A DNA stretch of 64,000 bases, from NCBI GenBank assembly GCA_030734395.1, contig JAUZTG010000042.1, positions 2,418,001-2,482,000 of the forward strand. The letters run 5' to 3'. Shown here piece by piece: positions 20,117 to 30,572 of this stretch. The translations under genes were made by a program, and so were the position numbers. The notes beneath the pieces were generated by a model. That model had not been told where the DNA came from. It saw only the letters and a program-made list of their open reading frames with translations, and searched no databases. This DNA comes from Sarocladium kiliense. Taxonomy: Eukaryota; Ascomycota; Sordariomycetes; Hypocreales; Sarocladiaceae. Numbering within the stretch: position 1 is the first letter of the stretch; each line of letters opens with the position of its first letter.

Positions 20117-21857
20117 CGCATGAGTCGTCGTATGTTGTTTCACTTATGCGAAGCGATGCGGAGTTTGGCCACCACCTCAGCTACGGAGCAGTTGCCTGTG
20201 GAATGCTGGCCTCGGCAATCGGGGGGGGTTCGTGGCACCTTCCGGCAGACCTCGTTCTTGGGTAGGTACAAAGAATGGGTAAGCAAACAAAGTGAATGAT
20301 GTGATTGCAGTGCATCAGTAGTCTGCGGACAGTCTCTATACCTTACCGTAGTATGTCGTCGTCATGTTCTCGACGGGCCCGTGATCGGGGTCTCGGGCTC
20401 GGAGTTGACGGCCCACGTGTTGGGGTAAAGGCGGCCCTTGGTGGAAAGGTTCCTGCAAGCCACCTTTGTCGAATCACACCGAATTTGTAATTATTTGAGA
20501 GGCGTTCCGGGGCGACTGGAGTGTGCTGGTATCAAGAAGCACCGTGTAAGTCGGCGAGGTCAGCAGTGTCTGCCCAGTCATCGACATCTTGTTACATACC
20601 TACTCAACGGAACAGTTCCGGAACTCCACGGGCACGAGAAGTTCCTAGGCGCACTGTGTGACAATTAGTCGCCACCTTTCTGTCTTCTTTTATTCTCAAT
20701 TCGATGAATCAGCTGATGATCTTTCAGGTAGCTGTTGCATTTGGGTTGTTCGAAAGCTCGGGCAACTGTTCTCTAGGTTAGCCCCAACCACATGTAGCAG
20801 GGCTGCAGCACAAGGAGCGGCGAAGGGATTCATTCCTAATGATACAGACCAAGGGATGTTGGTCTTCCCGAAGTATCCAGGTGCAATATGACGCACGAAG
20901 TGTTTTCCAAGTAGGCAGATGGGCTGATGTTAGAACTTGGCCTGTGATCCCGCTTCAAGTGCACATAGCCTGTCCTACACAGCCAGCAGCAGCATGAGAC
21001 TTCTGATGCTGTGTCCTGCAAATGACGACGCATCTGACATATCAGGTGACCATGTAAAGACCACAGAGAACGATAGAAATAGATTAGATAGACTATACAC
21101 GGATTGCCGGTATGGCAACTATAGGTGGATCACGCGGTGCGACTCATGGTCCGTCAAGTGGTACGACTACTGCATTCAGACATTGCTTTACATTGCTCAA
21201 CTCTCGCCTCTAATGGGACATGGCGTTTATCTCCTTCCCTTAACATACAACTGCTCCAACGCAGAAAGCACAAAGGCCACCGTTCGGGTATAATGTAGAA
21301 GCCAAAACCCGTTCGCCCCCAAGCTCCTAGAGAAACAGCAGTCTGCCAACTTTCCAGTGCAAAGCAAAAACGCCGCGGGGGCATAAACACCCATATGCCC
21401 TCCGTGTGTAGAAACGCCGATCCCAAGTCCCTCAACGCAGATAGCAAGTTCTGTCGTTACCTTTGCCAGTCAACCGTTCTGAGAAAGCGGTGTCGTATAG
21501 GGAGGTGGGCAGCGTGAAATGTACAATGGCCATGTTTTAAGCAAGATGCCTGGGCCAGACATCGTGGTATTGGTGTCGATTTATGCCGGTCATCACCAAG
21601 CGCGTTGAAATGGCCGCCCGAAGTGTCGTCGTCGGATCAGTGTGAATCGGGAGCGCCGACCAAGTCCAAGGGTATGATCTCGAAGCAGCCCATCATCAGG
21701 TCGTGTATCATTCGTAAGCAGCTGAATGTCCGACCGGCAGACTCGGCACTCCATTCAGGATGTGAGGAGGTCAGGTACAGAGCATCAATCCAACCATGCT
21801 GAGAACCACTGATGCAAGTTCATCGTGGGGAGTCAGATATTTGCGTCCGTAATCCTC
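20117..21857. other. Intergenic region, no gene recognised
   Basis: This stretch is 1.7 kb. It contains a run of eight G at about 20220-20227 and several short open frames without recognisable products. The part next to 20116 should hold the PGC1-like promoter. No tRNA-like B box, repeat or transposon end was seen. Confidence 0.35.
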
Positions 21858-22736
21858 TCATCTCGAACTGCAAGCCTTCTCACCCAACTCAGCCGCAACA
21901 GCCTTCCCCTTCTCCCCCTCCCGTGGAAGGGGAGCACTCCTTGTCGTTGATTTGGTTCTTTTGCGCATCCTGGCTGCCTTATGAACCACAAGCGGACACA
22001 ACGCAGCAGCCTGCGCAGATCTTCGGAAGACGAGGGGCCCGGCATGGTTGCGAAAAGCACCTGCCCCGTGTAACTTGTGTGAAGTGAAGGTGCCGTTGTG
22101 GTCGGAAGTGACAGGTCTCGGACGAGGCGGTCCCTGGAGGACCTCGTCGGTCTCCATGGTGTCGGTGGTAATGATAGGGTGCGATGGGAATGGCGTTGGA
22201 GGGAAAGTGGTTATGTGTGAGGTAGACTCGTCCGGCCCAGTCTCAAAATCGTTGGCTGAATCACTTGAGTCGGGGGTACGTGTGGGTGTGATAGGTGAAT
22301 CTCGATCCTCAGCACTCTGTGACCTGCCACTCATTTGCATTTGATACTTCTGGAAGATGGGATCGTTCTCGATATCTTCCTCCCCATCATCTGCCTCCAA
22401 GAGCTCAGTTGCACTATCATGCACCAAGAAACTGGACGTCCCACTGGTGTGATTCTTGAGCGCAAGCGACTGCAAGCGGAGAGTGTTGGCGAGCTGTTGG
22501 AGAGCATGTGATTGCGTCGAATCGCAGTCAAACTGGCACCCAGGTGATTCAGACGGGCGTTCGATGGATCGCCGGAGATGGCTTGGATATTTTGATGGCT
22601 GCTTCGGATGATCGAACGGAGCATTATGAGGCAAACCGTAATGTGAAGAGCGGTGCATAGGAAGACGTGTTGATGGATTCATTATGAGCGAGACATCGTG
22701 CGAGGCCTCGCCCCGCCCAGCGTCTGGTTCGTTCAT
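21858..22736 (-). CDS. Unrecognised, low-complexity 292-aa protein
   Basis: An uninterrupted frame from an ATG at 22736, with a second ATG 18 codons in. I do not recognise the family. The middle has an acidic segment, ELLEADDGEEDIENDP, followed by IFQKYQMQM. This is the only part that looks like a conserved short motif. A Ser/Thr/Pro-rich region follows (PITPTRTPDSSDSANDFE), then a basic C-terminus with ARMRKRTKSTTR, which could act in nuclear localisation. There is no signal peptide or membrane helix. It may be a fungus-specific, mainly disordered protein. Its coding status is likely but not proven. Confidence 0.5.
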   Translation of the reverse strand: MNEPDAGRGEASHDVSLIMNPSTRLPMHRSSHYGLPHNAPFDHPKQPSKYPSHLRRSIERPSESPGCQFDCDSTQSHALQQLANTLRLQSLALKNHTSGTSSFLVHDSATELLEADDGEEDIENDPIFQKYQMQMSGRSQSAEDRDSPITPTRTPDSSDSANDFETGPDESTSHITTFPPTPFPSHPIITTDTMETDEVLQGPPRPRPVTSDHNGTFTSHKLHGAGAFRNHAGPLVFRRSAQAAALCPLVVHKAARMRKRTKSTTRSAPLPREGEKGKAVAAELGEKACSSR

Positions 22737-25700
22737 GGGTTAGAAATCGACATTGGTGGCAGACCAGCTGTATGGGACGCGGCTATGGTGCGTCGCGATG
22801 GCTCGTATACAAGACTCGGACCTGGCTTAGTCGTGACAGAGGGTTGGTGCCGACTGCGACGATTTCACGTCTTCAAGTGTCCAGAATCGTTAAACGAGTG
22901 TCGCACAACGTGGATTAAGGTTGGAGAACCAGGTCACGGCAGTAGGGAGGAATGAACGCACGGGGGGAAGCCGGGAGTAATAAACAGGATCAGGAACCTC
23001 TTAGCTTAGGCGACCGGGGAGTCGGGTGGATGGGTGGATGGGTGGAGCAGGATTCGAGATCAGAGTCAAGGAGCGAACAAGCACCAAGGGCTCGGGCTGG
23101 AGAAGAGCCAGCTGAAGAGAGTAAGGTATGTAGAATCGAAAGCTGGTGGGAGTGGGGCGAAAGATGCGTCGAAGTCTCGAAAGGCACGACTATTAGCGGA
23201 GGCAGAGAGACGAACCCATGCATCGCTCCATCCTGGAGGCACGCTAGAAGGGACGCGACAGCGTTGGTGAGTGTGGTGGTGCGGCGCCAGGTGGATGGCG
23301 GGATCAACTCCAGGGCAAGACAGGGAGAAGGCGTTGGTACACGCTCGAGCCTGCGTAATGATGAAGAAGGCGAGATCCAGCGAGACATGATCTGCACCCG
23401 GCATGGAGTGGTCGATAGGAGCCAAGTAGCTATTGGCCGGTGAAGGGTCACCCGATAGTGACACCGGATCGACGAGGCGTTCAACGAAGCCCGTCACGGC
23501 CACATGTGCACCGGCTCATCACGGACGGCATTAGATCCAAAACCAGCAAGCCTCCAGGAGCAGTGCAACTCAGGCGAACAGAAGTCAGTGACGCACCATT
23601 TGTGATAGCAGCTGGACTGGCCTCTCGGCTTGGTCGGCGTCTCCACTGACGAACCTGTTACGATGCATTGAACCCTGGTCCTGGTCCTTGCGCCAGATCG
23701 CTCACAGTGGACCATCGTGCTCACTGTCTCCCAGGCCCCGGGTCCTTCGATCATGGTAGCCCGTGCGTTGTGATGTTGGATTGGAACGGAAGCCCAGTGG
23801 CTCGTGGTTCCGTGACTCGTGTCTTGCGTTCCATCGTTAGTGATCTCCATTTCCCTACTTGATCTTTCCATGCAGCGTGCTTTGAGTTGCCGCCGTCAGT
23901 TCGAGGTTTCTCCCAGCTCCCAGGGTCTCGGATCCAAGCTCGTCCAGAGTCCGCGTCGTTGCTTCTTTCCAGGGCCCGCCTGCTGCCCTTTGCCACGTTC
24001 TGCCGCGTGCCTTTGTCTCATTCTTAGTACGAAAATCACAAGTGCCTTTAACAGAGAAAGTTAAACAGGGGCTGAACCAAATCATCATCGGCACGCCTTC
24101 GAATAGCATAGATTGTGCGAAACACCACGCAAGACCTTCCTAGACGAACCGCCATGTCTGAAATGTCTGGCTTCCTGTACACGGAAGGCGTTCGTGAGTG
24201 GCCCGTTGTGCCGCATCGCATGCGCAAACGAGCCCTTGACAGGCGAAGCCTCGGCCCTCCCTCCCCCCTGTGACCACTAAAATGCTGTGGCATCTCAACC
24301 TAACATGCACCTCTTACCCCTGCCGGCTCCTCGAATCGAGCCGGGCGATAATCTTTTACCCTATCGAGGCGGATCGATGCACCATACATGTTGCTCGTTC
24401 GTCTCATCTCTCTTCAGCTCAGAATGTAATCACTAAATCGAACAGGACAGTCACCAAAGCCACCACCAGCTTGCTAAACTAGGGAGGCAGGAGGATGGTA
24501 CGCCTGTCGATGGTTAGCATTGGCAAAAGCGCCACCCCACACGAACCAGGGCTCCTGGTGAAGGTGACAGCTTGCCATCATCCAACCAACACCCCAAGCC
24601 AGCCTTCCTAAAGCGCCTTGGTCCAGCGACGCAAGTTCTCTGCCATGGCTGCGCCTGTTTCCCATTCGTTGCAGGTGAAGGGAGCGCGGCTTGCTTCGCA
24701 AGGATCCCCCGCATGTGCCCATTACTCTTGTTCATCCTGCACCACCATGGACATTGGGCTCTTCGACCAGGGGTTAGTAAAACATCCCCAGTATCTTGCG
24801 CCCGCAGCGCGCGATAGGCGAAAGGTATTTGATTGAAAGCTTGGACTCGGTTGGCCATAGCTCAGATCTATCAGCCGCATGCATGGGCTCTCCGAAATTC
24901 TTCGCATTCCTCATCTCATCGTCATCAAAGGCACAACCTATTCCCGCCAGTCTGGCGCCCGGTCAAACTCTCTCTTTGAGTTTGGCGACCTGATAGCGGG
25001 ACGGGTCGGCGGCCGACACGATGGCGCTCCCTGTTGACAGCCAGCAAAAAAGTGGCCTGGAACAACGGTGACAATCTGTGATACCACCCGTTGGTGCAAG
25101 CCACATTCCTCGTCCCAGCTCCAAGTCTGGGGATCCTGCTTCTTGGTGGGACTGCGTCAGTTGGCTGGAATGCTCCGACACGACAGGCGCCACCAAGATT
25201 CGAGACGAGAGTGCAGAATCGGGCATCGCGCCAGAGAGGCAAATAGACAGGCCCATGTCCCTTGACGCTCCACACACACAGGTTGGTCCACATTTGACCA
25301 TGGAAATGCGGTCTGGAGACTCGGGTCGTCCACAGTGTCGGAATGGCGGGCAACACCATCTTTGAGATCTGGTCCGCAACCAGCATAACCTTGTTCATTT
25401 ATCAAGCCCAGAGACACCAGGTTGTCCAAGAACCAGGGTCTTTGGAAGCGAGCAATGCCTTAAATCGAGGGCTCCATGGCGCCCGACACCCTTGTCGTCT
25501 ACGCAGGGTATAGTCGAGTCGCTAAGCGCATCCTGGGAAGACGAGGCCTAGAGCAGCAGAACCACGTCCAAGTAATCAGTTGGCGAAAAGCCACGAAATT
25601 CTCTTTACCGTGCACCATGCCTGTGCCCTGAGACACTGTGACTACTAGTATCACCAGGGATGGTCCGTGTCCAGAACCTGTAATAACACCATCTGCTCAG

Positions 25701-27634
25701 CTGTGTATAAGAACAGTAGCGTCTGGCGTTTATGTTTGGGGTTTCGATAGTTCCAGCTTTGGAGCTCACAGTGCGCCGCCGGTCCCCCATCATTGTACTC
25801 CGTACCGTGACCCTTGCAATGTGGGCCTTGAGCGGTCCGTAGCGCGATTTGCGCGCTGGGCGATTCTTATCGATCTCATGGCCGAGCGGTAAAAGGATTG
25901 AGCAATGGCAGAGGACCGTGCATTTTTCGTCGTCGATTTCGTCGTCAATATCTGGGAAGGACGAAGGCATGTATAGCTCTCTCTGGCCACCAGTCCAGGC
26001 CTGCATCCACTCAGAAGCCATGTGTAATGGGTTAGCGTGTGCATAAAGCTGCAGCTTCACTGTTACATCATGCATAGCATAGCCGTTGAAGAACCAAGCC
26101 CCTGCCTGCCTAAGGGAGGGGCTCGTCAGCAACCTTGTCTTGTAGGATCTGGAATGGGTTGTTCGTACCGAGAAATCGCGGAACCCGAGAGATACCCTGC
26201 TTCCAACGATTGGTCAGACGATTGTTCTCTACCTGTTAATTAAGGTAATAGGAGCAAACGGTCAACAATAAAGCCCCATGATTTGGTTTTGGGAAGGCGG
26301 TTGACACACGGGAACCAGAACCTGGGAGCCTGCGAGGTAATGTCAGGACGGAGGTCTTCCGCGATGTCGCACCTGTCTTGGTTATGGTAGGCTAAAGTGA
26401 CACGGCTCGCAATGCCGTAGAACCGGCAGGCGAGGATTCTTGCAAGGCTTATATTTCGTTAACAAGTAGTCATATTCGGAAGCTGTCAGATCGAGGATGG
26501 CGCAGGTACGGGGCGTCATGTGAACAGTTTGCGGAGCAATTTCGTTTCTGACGTGAGCTTGAGCGAGAGCTGTACCAAATCAGCCTCGTGCATTCTGCTT
26601 GGTGAACTGAGATCCCAGGAGCTTGGTCGAGTCGTTATTTTCGCATCAAGCCCCGTACTGAGGCTCGGCTTTTGCGTCATGACTCCCCGAATGATCATAT
26701 AAGGGCACCAAGCTGGTTTGGGGCTGGGAGTGGTGGTAAGGCTACGAGAATGATGGGGTTCAAAGGCTGTGTGCAGTGAGCGAGGGTTTATGATGCTACT
26801 GTAGGCAGGACGCTTGGAGACGATATTTTTGGGGTGAAAGTGCACAAAGGTACAGGGTAGGGTGAGGTACCATGTCGGGACCAGGTACACCTCCTTACGG
26901 AGGGGAGGTACCTCCTGTATTCGTTCGCCCCTCTGCTCGACGGCTCGATATCATTATGTTCCTCTTTCAGGACCAGACGGATCGAATCCGGGCCCAAGCT
27001 GTTCCTGAACAGAGTTTATTCGATTCCACACCACGGCGCAGTGCCTCGAAGCTAGGTGTCCAATGACAGTAAGCGACGGGGCGGTGCGATTGGAGCCAAG
27101 CCTGTTGCAGCGCGTAAATGGGCGCCTACAGGGCAGGGCAGCAGTCACTGATTGGCCAGTTTCTGAGGATGAGATGCTACAACAAATTGAGAATGAATGA
27201 ATGGATGCCCGAGCCTCAGTTCAGTCGCAGTTGACGCGTCTTTGTGAACTCGTCCTTCTGTGTCCTTTGTTCGCTGCTCGCCTTCAACACCAGTGACCGA
27301 CCCCAACTGAACGCAACGCTTCACCCAGCGTACATAATACTCGCATGACGACAGCAGACTCGTTCAACACCCTCACGACAATCTATTCATAGCATCCATT
27401 CCCCTCAACACCATTTCTGGGTGGCGGCTCTGCCAAGACGGGCCCTGCAAGCTTAAGTGATATCCATTGCGGGGCACTGTAGCTTACCCCCTCGACAGCT
27501 TCCGACAGCTCTCGACAGCTCCCTCCTCCTGTTCTTTTTTTTTCTGGGTTTACATTTGTCTTTCTCGCAGCTCACTCAAGACGCTCAACCTGAATATCTG
27601 ATCTGAGTCCCAAAGATCTGTCGCAACCAGAGCC
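22737..27634. other. Gene-poor region of about 4.9 kb
   Basis: No convincing gene was found on either strand. The left end (22740-23500) is open in several overlapping frames at once, a sign of composition rather than coding. A short tandem repeat of GGGTGGAT (three units) lies at 23024-23047. One TACTCCGTA-type motif is at about 25795-25806. A hairpin-like CCTCC-TTAC-GGAGG lies near 26889-26902. The right end is the promoter of the AIM24-like gene, with a triple decamer repeat at 27491-27520 and a pyrimidine/T tract at about 27520-27545. Confidence 0.4.
27491..27520. repeat. Three tandem decamers upstream of the AIM24-like gene
   Basis: CTCGACAGCT, TCCGACAGCT and CTCGACAGCT follow each other without a gap. 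Copies 1 and 3 are identical and copy 2 differs at two positions. The block ends 114 bp before the ATG at 27635 and just before a pyrimidine tract, so it sits in the likely core promoter. The 10-bp period would place each copy on the same face of the helix. A regulatory role is inference. Confidence 0.6.
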
Positions 27635-29277
27635 ATGTCTGGCCAGCAGCAGCACTTCTATCCTCGTATGTCTACGCACCTTGCTCAGCGCCATCAGCCC
27701 AACAAACGTTTGTGATCCGAGCCGTCCGGATGGGCTGACCTTTACTATAGCTCCCCCAGGTTCTGGAGGTCAAGGTAAATGACCTTTCTACAGCATCTTG
27801 TCTGGTACACAAGCTGACTTCTGTCCTCTATAGCTCCTCACAATTCTCAACAACAATATGCGCCGCCTCCCCCGAGCTCTCCTCCGGCACAGTTCTATTC
27901 TCCTCCCCCGGGCCAAGCAGTGAACTATCCTCCCCCTCCTCCTCAACAGCAAGCTTCCCCTGCACAGAAACAACATTATCCACCTCCACCTCAGCAACAG
28001 GCCGGTCAAGGGGTCCATTACGCTCCGCCTCCTCAGCACACCCCTTCTCCTCAGCTACCCCAATCACCAGCACCCAGCTATCCAGCGCCGCCTTCTCAGC
28101 AGCAACATGGTCAGTCACGCCTATCCCAACAGTATGTGTTGAGGCCGGCTGTGACTCCCGATTCGCAACAGCAGTTCTCGCCTCCCCCTGATGGCCAAGC
28201 ACCGCCCCCATTTTCTCCTCCGCCCGTTGAGGGCAGGGGTCTCAATGAGTACCCTCCTGAGAAGCAAGAAGCTCAGGTCTCCGAGCAGCAGGAGGAAGCC
28301 GATTTTGAGCGTCCGCCTCTGAACATGAGCAAGACGGAGAACCTCGTGGGAGGGGCACCACCTGCTGGGCACTTCGTCGGAGCTGCATCTACAGGTGACG
28401 ACGTTGGCACCTTCAACGGTGGCAGCTGGCGCATCAGTCATCGTGACACCAACACCATTCTGACAGTCCAGCTCGCTATTGGATGTCCGTTGCAGGCCAA
28501 ACCAGGTACGTAATGGATTTGTGCACTTGCATAACTCTGTCTAACGAGAGCATTTCCTTGTTTCAGGCGCCATGGTGGCCATGTCCCACAGCATGACGCT
28601 GCGAGGATCCGTCAAATTCAACATGAAGAAGATGATTGCAAACTCTGATATTACAACTTCTACGTACACTGGACCTGGTGAACTACTGCTAGCTCCTTAT
28701 GCTCTTGGTGACATTACAAGTATCCGCCTCACAGGCAAGGAGTCGTGGTCAATTGGCCACGATGCCTACCTTGCCTCAACACAGGGCGTCATCAAGGATT
28801 ACAAGAGACAGGGCATCGGAAAAGCCATGTTCAGTGGAGAAGGGTTGTGGGTGGCCAAGATCAGTGGGACAGGTATCCTGTGGATCGGCAGTTTTGGAGC
28901 CATCATCCGGAAAGACGTGAGTGAACCGAACCACCCAGTCTCCTCATCACAGCCGCCCTCCCCTTTCCCACTGCTGACGAAACCTCATAGATGGTCGAGG
29001 GTGAGAAGTACATCGTAGACAACGGGCATCTCGTAGCCTGGAACACCAAGTATGTCCTAGAGCGTGTAGCATCTGGAGGTATCATCTCTGGCATTGCATC
29101 AGGTGAGGGGCTGGTCTGCAAGTTCACCGGACCGGGAACGGTCTTCATGCAGACGCGCAACGCGGTGAGTGATCTCGTGCCTATGATTCATATTGTCACA
29201 TGCTCTTGTCTGACTGCGGACCAACTGAGCAGAAAGCCTTTGCTGCATACATGGGAGGACAGGCCTACCAAGGATGA
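27635..29277 (+). CDS. AIM24-family (DUF124) protein with Pro/Gln-rich N-terminus
   Basis: Six exons (27635-27665, 27751-27774, 27834-28505, 28567-28916, 28991-29164, 29233-29277) give about 431 aa. All junctions keep the frame and use GT-AG. Exon 2 is only 24 nt. The first about 190 residues are Pro/Gln/Tyr-rich and disordered (PPPPPQQQASPAQKQ). The conserved domain begins near GGSWRISHRDTNTILTVQLA and continues with MVAMSHSMTLRGSVKFNMKK, YTGPGELLLAPYALGDI, GLWVAKISGTGILWIGSFGA, DNGHLVAWNTKYVLERV and CKFTGPGTVFMQTRN. This repeating beta pattern is the AIM24/TRAP-like fold. Yeast Aim24 supports MICOS in mitochondria, but many fungal paralogues of this type lack a presequence. This one has no targeting signal that I can see, so its location is open. 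The protein ends in AYMGGQAYQG. Confidence 0.88.
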
Positions 29278-30572
29278 AAGTGCGACTGCTGGTCACGTCT
29301 TTGTTATTTATGGCAATCCTGCAGATTTTGACTTAGTTTGGGAGCTGTATGGCGCTCTTGATAACATATTGGGTCTTGTATTTGAATCTCATGCTCAAAA
29401 TACCTGCAAATTGTTGATACCTTTGCATTACCACACCTCTAGGTCCACTCCCTGAGCTTGCTCATTCGCAAATCATCTAGCTTCGTTTCCAGGCTCACCG
29501 CTAATTTGAGTTCTTCAATCTGAGAGACGAACACTCGTCGAGCAGCTGCTGTCTTGCCAGTCCCTAAGAGTCGGCGGCAGGGCAGCGCTCGTGGATATCG
29601 GGTCCATTTCCGATGGCCCGACCCCTGTCTGGTTTGATTCCGTCGCATCTGTGAATCATCCAGACACTCTCCTCTTGTGGATTAATTGCCCCTGGAATTC
29701 TCTTGCTGCTCGTCAGTCGTGTTCCGTTCCTTTCTTCTCCTTTCCAGCACTCCTTCCTCCCCGTGAAGCTCTCCTGCTCTCCCTCCTCTTCACCTCGATT
29801 CGCTTTCCTCATTAATCCGCAGCACAAGCTTGCCCTCCAACTTCTGTACTTTCTCGTCGGAGGCAAGAGTTCTTTAGCATCCTTGCACCTCCCTGTTCCT
29901 TTGCTTCTCATCTTCCCGGTTGCTGGTCGACTTCTCAACAGGCTACGCGTCTCCACGGTAATCCACCGCATTCGACGCGAATCCTAGACAGATTCGAACG
30001 TCAGGCTTGCCAATAAAGCAATTGGTTTCTCTACTCGCGGTATTTTCTCTTGTCCTTGCTTTTGGATCGATATCCTCGCCTCCTGCTTGCTGAGGAATCA
30101 CGTTGATCTTCTGGTTCACTCCTCGACAGTCTCCTCATTCTCGAATCTTCACAAGGAACGACGAGCGTGGTGATTCTATCAGCGACTACAGCGTCAAACG
30201 TATGCCCCATATGTCAATCTAGAGAGAAGGTACTCTTGCGGACCGTGGGCTTTCCATGTGAGTAGGATGATTCCGCTAGGCGGATGTCTCTACTTGATAA
30301 TATGGTTAACGCATGAAGAAGACGAGCCATTTCGCAGCCGCAGGAAAGCCCTTCACTACCATTCTTTGAGTTCCGAACATCCCTTCTAAACGTGCTTGCT
30401 CTTCCTGTCGCCAGGACCTCTTCGGTTCGGTATGAACGACTTGGCAAACGTAGCGAGTCATCCTTGGTTCATATTGCTTACAAGCATCACAGCCAGGACG
30501 CGGCCCCCGACGTTTTGCGTATTCTACCCGATACACCTTTGAACTTGGACTATATGTCCTCTTACTGAGACG
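29278..30572 (+). other. Intergenic region and probable long leader
   Basis: These 1.3 kb contain no recognised gene. Much of 29680-30150 is pyrimidine-rich on the plus strand, as expected for the promoter and 5' leader of the gene starting at 30573. Small open frames here are unsupported. Confidence 0.35.
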
